This document shows, one piece after another, positions 57,939 through 64,000 of a stretch of 64,000 nucleotides of DNA. A model generated the notes under the pieces. The model saw nothing but the letters and a program-made list of their open reading frames with translations. It made no database searches and had not been told where the DNA came from. Position 1 is the first letter of the stretch; every line of letters starts with the position of its first letter. Origin of the DNA: Tanypteryx hageni (Eukaryota; Arthropoda; Insecta; Odonata; Petaluridae). The position numbers and the translations under genes were made by a program. The DNA is taken from NCBI GenBank assembly GCA_028673005.1, contig CM054113.1, forward strand, positions 204,901,504-204,965,503, read 5' to 3'.

Positions 57939-58740
57939 CTTCAGATTATTGCAATGTTGAGGCTAGAGTGATTGCAGGTTTATTAACTTTGCACAATAAA
58001 ACCACGTTTAAAGTTATTCGGCTGCTGCAATATTTGAACTGGTTTACATGTTGCACACTAAGAAGAAAAAAAATCTAGCCATGGGACCAGCTAGGTCACG
58101 GCGGAGTAATCCTTAAAGTTGGAATTTGGAGTGAAATGCGATTCAGGAAAAGACAGTGGTGGGAGAAGACGGACCAGACACGCATATTTTCATGAATACT
58201 TAGCAGGCTTTCATTTAGAAGGGAGGGATTCACTGGTCACCGCGAAGAATTCACTTATTTTGAATGGTCGTTAGAAAATCAGCCTGTTGTGGAAAGATAA
58301 AACAAGTTGGAAAGGTATACTCCATAAATGGAAAACACAGAGATTTCAAAGGTGTTCTTTATATAATTGGGAAATGTGTATAAAGCGGTATCGAATTGGG
58401 TGGTTCTTGATTTTTTATCTCCGAAACTTTAAGTCATAATTATGTGGTCTTGAGGAATTTTTTGTGGAAATGGATGTCCCAGATCCGAATACACTTTTTA
58501 ATCTATACCTCACATATCATATAAGAGCATGAGAAAGAAAAATATAAATTTTTGTTTTTTGCTGATTGAATAGCATTAGCGATCGATGTAAGCAAAATAT
58601 GTGACGTCAGGTTTGGATTTTCTCGAATTTTTACCTCCGAAACTATAAGTCGTAAATATGTCGTCTCTCTGACTTTTTTGTGCTGTGTTGTCCTCTATCC
58701 GAATAATTTTTTTAATCGATACCTTATATATACATATACC
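57939..58740. other. Unique-looking DNA, nothing recognised
   Basis: Contains two related phrases near 58420 and 58631 (CTCCGAAACTWTAAGTCRTAA), an old duplication spaced about 210 bp. No gene. Confidence 0.45.
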
Positions 58741-58787
58741 TAGGCTTGGTAGAATTCGTTTATTTTTTTTTAATCGACGATTTAAAT

Positions 58788-59788
58788 CAGACATGGGCAA
58801 CCCGTGGCCCGCGGGCACTTTCCATGTGGCACGCGGAATTTTCTTCGCAGATTTTTATTTATTTTTCTTGAACTAATTTTGGAATATCACTTTTTGTATA
58901 AGTACGCAATCGAATTAACAAACTATAATTCGCATTCTGAGTAATCGCCCTACTAGTTTCTGAAGCCTATCTTATGATTTGCGCGGCGCGCAGTGCGTAG
59001 GTTAGGCTATTCATAATTTGTATTCGCATGTAAAAGCTTTTCAAGTAAAATTACAGTTATGGAAGACACAGCTACAAAACTGTAATTCTTTCCATTTTCC
59101 AACTTTGACAAGTCATGGAGGACCTTATTTGGCCTACTCTGAGGATATCAAATCGATCAATATGGAATTTAATGAATGGTTTACAGACTTTAGGTCACAA
59201 GAACTTATCTTGCGCATTTTCTCTTCCCCAGTTGATGTCAGTATAGACCAAGTTCCATAAGAATTACAGGTGGAGTTAATTGATCTTCAAGAAAACGAAG
59301 AATTAAAATGTAGAATGATAAATTGTTCGTTACTAGATATAAAAATCTACCCAGAGAAGCTTTTCCTCCTATCTTGGATTTTGCAAAAATGTCTTTATTT
59401 GGAAGTACATACAAATAAGAGCAACTGTTCTCAAAAATGAAATTTATAAAATCAAAAACAAGATCCAGATTAAGTGATGAACATCTCAAAAATAATTTAA
59501 GAATAGCAACTACAAAAATCTTGCCAAATATTGATGATCTTGTCATAAATACTCAAACGCCAACGGTACACTGAAAATATTAATGCTACTGAATTTTTTC
59601 GAACATACTATAATGTAATAAATTTGTCTTAATAATTTTGTGTATCCTCTTTTTTAAATATATCGTATACATACCTTTGTTAATATTTTCGTTTTTTATC
59701 TGAAATCCCGGCGATAGGTGGATTTGGCCTTTGGAAATCTTAAAAATGAAAATCTGGCCCTCAGATGGGAAAAGTTTGCTCATGCCTG
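58788..59788 (+). mobile_element. Decayed hAT element with perfect TSD (1001 bp)
   Basis: The ends CAGACATGGGCAA and TTGCTCATGCCTG are inverted repeats with few mismatches. A perfect 8-bp TSD, ATTTAAAT, lies at 58780-58787 and 59789-59796. The element is internally deleted and carries a broken transposase remnant. GTGGCCCGCGGGC and GGCACGCGG words follow the left end. Confidence 0.92.
59018..59551 (+). pseudogene. hAT transposase remnant (GTF2IRD2/FAM200-like C-terminal part)
   Basis: One frame gives FQVKLQLWKTQL, FHFPTL and MEFNEWFTDFRSQE, then a stop at 59258-59260, then ELQVELIDLQENEELK. After further decay, a second piece near 59383-59545 reads KMSLFGSTYK, stop, EQLFSKMKFIKSKTRSRLSD and NNLRIATTKI. 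These blocks are characteristic of the C-terminal dimerisation region of hAT transposases related to vertebrate GTF2IRD2/FAM200 proteins. At least two in-frame stops and the missing N-terminal half make it nonfunctional. Confidence 0.85.
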
Positions 59789-59940
59789 ATTTAAATCGTT
59801 TATTTTCCCGAAAGATTTTCGACGAATATCGACGATTAAAATTACTATTTGATAGATTCGTTTATTTTTTTGATAATCGACGTTTATTTTCCGGAGAGAT
59901 TTTCGACGAATATCGACGCCTCAAATAATTATTACTACTC

Positions 59941-60808
59941 ACACATATGGCTGGCAGATTTTGGCCTTTCAATTCGATGATTTAAATTTACTTTTTATTT
60001 CGAAATTCTACATAAAATGTACGTTTATTTTACAATACTTTGATTGTTTATTTAAATTTTTATAGGAAGTTAAATCTGTATGTAAAAGCTAATCGAACAA
60101 GTATAGTAGGTTCTTCATAAATTTTATTTTATTTATGCGCATTTACACTCTTCTTCATTTTTAAGTGTTAATATTAAAGAAAACACTCAATAGCAAATTC
60201 ATTAAAATATTATTTTATCTTTTACTAACAGTAAAGAAGTATACAATACAAAGTAGACAAAGTAAAAAGTATAATTAAATCGTTAATTTGATATTTTTAC
60301 TAATTAAATCGTGACTTTTAACCAAGAAAATCTCCACATTTGAGCTGGCCAAAAGATTTCGCGTGCTTTTTTTGGTTGTATGACATAATGTCCAGGAATT
60401 GAATGGAGTACGGGAATACAAATCCGGTACACGTGTTTATGCGACGTATGCACAGCATACGATCATACCTCTTTAATAACAAAAATAGTTAGTGTAGAAA
60501 ACAGTCCGTTGTGCGAACACTAAACGATGTATCTTGTTGTTGTATTTTCACTCCTTTCTTTACAAATTTTTCTAAACGTGATGATTTCGACAATCAAACT
60601 ATATGAGAAAACATATATTAATAGTTAATTCACACCTTTTACTAACTGACTCTTGATGATTAAACCGAATTAGCACCTTGCACATCGGCCACGAGAATAT
60701 TATTGCTGTTCTACCACACTGAAACTTAGTATATTTTTAATCTTAAATATCGTAAGCTGGTATTTCCAAATTTAGATATTTTTGATTTCGCATAATTCTT
60801 CCAATCGC
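59941..60808. other. AT-rich DNA, nothing recognised
   Basis: No supported feature. Confidence 0.45.
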
Positions 60809-61350
60809 CAACATGGGCCTGAGCAGGAGCCACAACACTGCAATGCACATCACCGAAGAGCCGCAGTAACATTTAATGAGCCGATAAAAAATATTCAACA
60901 CGTAATGTAGCTGCTGACGCATGTAACAATAATAATAAAAACAAAACTTATTCTTTTATTTGTTGTGACTTCTGGTAATTTTTTAATTCGACAATTCCCT
61001 TACACATTATAATCGGAAAATTACAGCATATGTAATGCAGCCAAAGTTTTCAAGTGCATTGCGACTTCATTCCACGTCATCGCTGTTGAATTGATACGAT
61101 AAAGGCATTATGTTCGCAATACGTCTTGCGTCGTAGTAAGACACGAGCAAAAGTGATACTCTGTTTTTGCTGATATTATTTTAATGCTTTCACGTGCGTC
61201 GTTCGATCCCTCACGGCGTGTTTATCAGGACCCGCGCAATACGTTTCTCCTCCACAGATATGACTCCGCCCACATTTCCCCGACGGCGAGCCACGTTGAA
61301 GGTATCGAAGAGCCGCATGTGGCTCGCGAGCCGCGCGTTGGCCATGTCTG
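60809..61350. mobile_element. Probable hAT MITE, right end clear, left end uncertain
   Basis: The right end GCGCGTTGGCCATGTCTG (to 61350) with GTGGCTCGCGAGCCGC inside is a typical hAT MITE terminus. On the left, CAACATGGGCCTGAGCAGG near 60809 and GAAGAGCCGCAG near 60855 look related, but flanks CCAATCGC and TTATATAG do not match as a TSD. The left boundary may be lost. Confidence 0.4.
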
Positions 61351-61358
61351 TTATATAG

Positions 61359-61691
61359 CGAATGCAGATAGTGAATTGTGCTTTGCCTCTTGAAATTGTA
61401 TAATGAAAACTAGAAAACGTTTAATTTATGAAATCCGAACAATATGCTGTTGATTTTGCCGAGAAACATTCTTTTAAAAAAAATTTGCGAGTTCAGCTTA
61501 AAGGCTGTTAGACACTCGTTGATGCCAATTAAGGAAAAAACCTTAATGATATAATTATCGCAATAATATTTTTGCTTGTATTTGTATTCACAATTTCGTT
61601 TGATAACTTATAAGACAAGAATTAAAAAAATAAAGCAGTCTGGATAAATTCCCAAGTTAATATCATTGTAATTAATCATCTTTTAAAATTT
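61359..61691. other. AT-rich DNA, nothing recognised
   Basis: No supported feature. Confidence 0.4.
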
Positions 61692-61800
61692 TGTTTGTTT
61701 TTTCGTTCGTTTTTCTGGCTAATCAGCCTCTTTGACTATTAAAGCCATAACTCCTTCCACACCGGTGTTGAGAGGAGGGAAACCCGGTGCCGGTTTAGCC
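61692..61800 (-). mobile_element. Third copy of the short retroposed 3' end, possibly longer
   Basis: In minus orientation: ATGGCTTTAATAGTC, AAAGAGGCTGATTAGCCAG, then AAAAACGAACG and an A/C-rich tail. Upstream lies GC-rich sequence (CACCGGGTTTCCCTCC and ACACCGGTGTGG) that may belong to the parent element's 3' region. No TSD recognised. Confidence 0.55.
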
Positions 61801-64000
61801 TAGTCTTTACGAAGAGCACTTTGTTCAAATTTTAAGGCACATTCATATATTATAATCATTGTATGGTAAATTATATATACTGTTCAGCAAAATAAAACTA
61901 TAATTATTGATGCTTTATACAGTGGTTGAAGTTTGTTTCATCGTCAATTGGGAAAGGAGTTGTGCGGCCACCGAATGCAATACTATATTTAATCACACGT
62001 AAACTGATAGACGAATAATATAGGAGAATCAGCTGAACATACGTTCTAGTCCACTCTTCTCAGAATGCGTGGACACCCCAATGTTAATAATTAAGCACCA
62101 ATTTTAATAATAACTGAGAAACCTTTTGCCTATTATCTAATTTCCTCTTGGTAATTAATGCGAATTAAGTCTGTGCGATAGAGTCGAAGAAAGTAATCGG
62201 TCATGGTTCGGGCGAGGGATCAGCAGAGACGGGGAAGTGAAGCGTGGAGTAATTCGTCCTACAAATTTCCTGAGTAAAACGTGCGTCTTCATGGGCATAT
62301 CGGGTAGATATGCTAGAGCGCTCTAAGTCAAAAGAAGGTAACTTATTCGCAAGGGCCCTCGGGTGAGATGAGTTCCAGAGGAGACCGCCTCAGGAGGCAC
62401 TTTTCTATGGGGCAGCATTATAGCCGTGTCACCGCCGATCTGCGCCTGTGTTTCGTAAACTGGGGTCGCATATTATCTTTTTCTCTCCGGCTGCAGATTT
62501 CCACGCAACGGCACAGTTATTCGCCAACGTATTCGTCAAACTGTCACTATCAGTCAAGCAGCTAATCTAAAGGAGAAGTTTTCTGAGGAAAGACTTCTGA
62601 GAAACGAAAGGAATAAGAATGAATTTTGAGGTGAGCGATGCGATAAAATCTTGAACCTAAGAAAAAATGTTAAAATTAAGGAAGTTTGCTTTCAGCTGCT
62701 TCTTTATCCTTTAAAAAAACATACTCGAGATATATAATCTAACTACAGTTCTCCAGCAACTGGTTCATCGATACAACGTACTTGAATATAATTCATTTAA
62801 TGTTTACTCTGGCTGTTGCTTTTTCATTAACATTAATATGAAAATATCGCTGAGAATCGAAGAAAACCAGTCTCACCCGTGATATTTATCATCATTCCAT
62901 TAAGATCCAATTATTTCAATTACACAATTTGTCAAATTTTGAGCCTACTCTAAACTCTGACATTCCTATTTTGAACTGAAATCCGAAATAGTTGTCTCGC
63001 AAAGAAATCTTCACTCCAGATCCTGAATCGTTTTAGCTTTGGTGCCAGCGGTTAGGCAGTCAGTAGCGTCGCAACATCGAGTCACCCTCCTGCCCCTAAT
63101 TCCAAGATGACTGGCGACACTCGAATTTATTTATCGATGTTTGTTGGAATGATGTGATAGCGATAAAATTCTCCTGGATGATATAAAATTCCTTAATCCA
63201 ATGCTCCAGTGACCTGATCATGATGCTTCAATTTGTAATCATAACATTTTTCTTGCGATTCTATTGTGTAATGTAACTATGTAAAATCAGTGTCGATTAG
63301 ACTTCCTGTACTTTTGAAGTTAACAAACTGTATAATGTTTTAATTTTCACTGTGCTTAATTTAATCCGTTTACTATTTATGGCTAAATTCTTCTTGTTGG
63401 TGCACTTGATGTGTATCAATTTCACTCGGCTTTCTCCGTTACCGAGTGACCTTCTTCAATTTCTTACGGATAAATGTCAATATCAAACGTTTCTTTCCAG
63501 GAAGGAATGAAGCATAAAAAATACATAAAAATGTGTTGATAATTGGTACAACTCCTAGAAAGAGGCTAAGAGGTCTAATAACCGACTTGAGCATTTTTAC
63601 CCTGAAGCAGCTCCCAAGTTCTAGCAACTCGCTATCTTAAGTCGTATGAAAAGATGAAATTACTCTTATCCGCGTTTTAACTTCTGCCTGCTGTTAATGA
63701 GAAAGGATTTGTGCTTGAGACATGACAGTAATATGAAATATGTAGCTTCATTTTAGCTCAATGGATTTTAGCGATTTAATTTGCGGACCTATCCGAAAAA
63801 AGAAGAATGATCACTCTGAGCCACGTGGCAGTCGGATGAATACTGCAATTATTTGTTCAAATTTCAATCTCGGCTGAAATATAAATGTTAAGCACGCGTC
63901 GGAAACACCATAAAATGTTACCTAACTATACAAATAGATATTCCAGGTGTATTTTGTTACCATACGACCTTCGAGCATTTCAGATGCAAGTATCAGATAC
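61801..64000. other. AT-rich DNA, no gene recognised
   Basis: Last 2.2 kb: no repeat boundaries, RNA genes or credible coding regions seen. Confidence 0.5.

Larger units (their letters stand above)
58741..59940 (+). repeat. TCGACG-rich dispersed repeat, split by a hAT element
   Basis: The head TAGGCTTGGTAGAATTCG is at 58741. After the hAT (58788-59788) the repeat resumes with TTTTCGACGAATATCGACG, which occurs twice in tandem (about 59815 and 59901), and ends in ATTACTACT near 59940. Confidence 0.75.

Noticed and set aside
1..64000. CRISPR arrays, operons, phage or bacterial genes
   Set aside because: No regularly spaced repeat arrays, no ribosome-binding-site-led gene series. Intron-containing transposase, LINEs and base composition show animal nuclear DNA.

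Overview
This is AT-rich animal DNA with no host protein-coding gene that I can recognise. The repeat content points to an arthropod, most likely an insect: RTE-type LINEs, a CGGBP1-like hAT transposon with a canonical GT..AG intron, pogo/Tigger-like TA-target MITEs, a Helitron whose 5' end starts TCTAATATATATAAATG, and long GA/CT tracts. I cannot name the species. The window reads as intergenic or intronic sequence filled by several layers of mobile elements.

Layout. 0-9 kb: unique-looking AT-rich DNA, two long purine tracts (about 2.05-3.25 and 7.5-8.75 kb), a degenerate tRNA-like sequence, and a 1.67-kb foldback structure (5096-6770). 9.5-15.3 kb: two minus-strand LINEs. The first is full length, encodes endonuclease plus reverse transcriptase and has a 10-bp target-site duplication. 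The second is 5'-truncated and sits inside a (TA)n array. 18.9-20.6 kb: two non-autonomous hAT elements, one of which carries a Helitron 3' end. 21.07-25.39 kb: a nest in which an intact two-exon hAT transposon (22233-24974) lies in a pogo-like element, itself inside a hAT-type element whose 8-bp TSD is still perfect. 26.4-29.9 kb: a 385-bp TA-target MITE and a second nest (hAT-type element, then pogo-like MITE, then a 43-bp retroposed fragment). 30-48 kb: pyrimidine tracts, foldbacks, an 11-bp minisatellite and another hAT-type element (32978-34172). 48.6-49.5 kb: a GC/CpG-rich block that contains a full-length CTCF-consensus match. 52.7-61.8 kb: a dispersed TCGACG-rich repeat family, two further copies of the short retroposed fragment, a complete non-autonomous Helitron (56530-57730), a decayed hAT with a recognisable transposase remnant, and more hAT debris.

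Only two open reading frames are convincingly intact: the RTE-like polyprotein (9507-12446, minus) and the spliced hAT transposase (22792-24535, plus). Their catalytic motifs are present, so both could in principle drive related non-autonomous copies. The most unusual items are two 43-47-bp insertions with nearly the same sequence, each bounded by a perfect 14- or 16-bp TSD, and the multilevel nests. Element boundaries were read by eye from TSDs, terminal repeats and comparison between copies inside the window; family names come from motif recognition, not from a database search.
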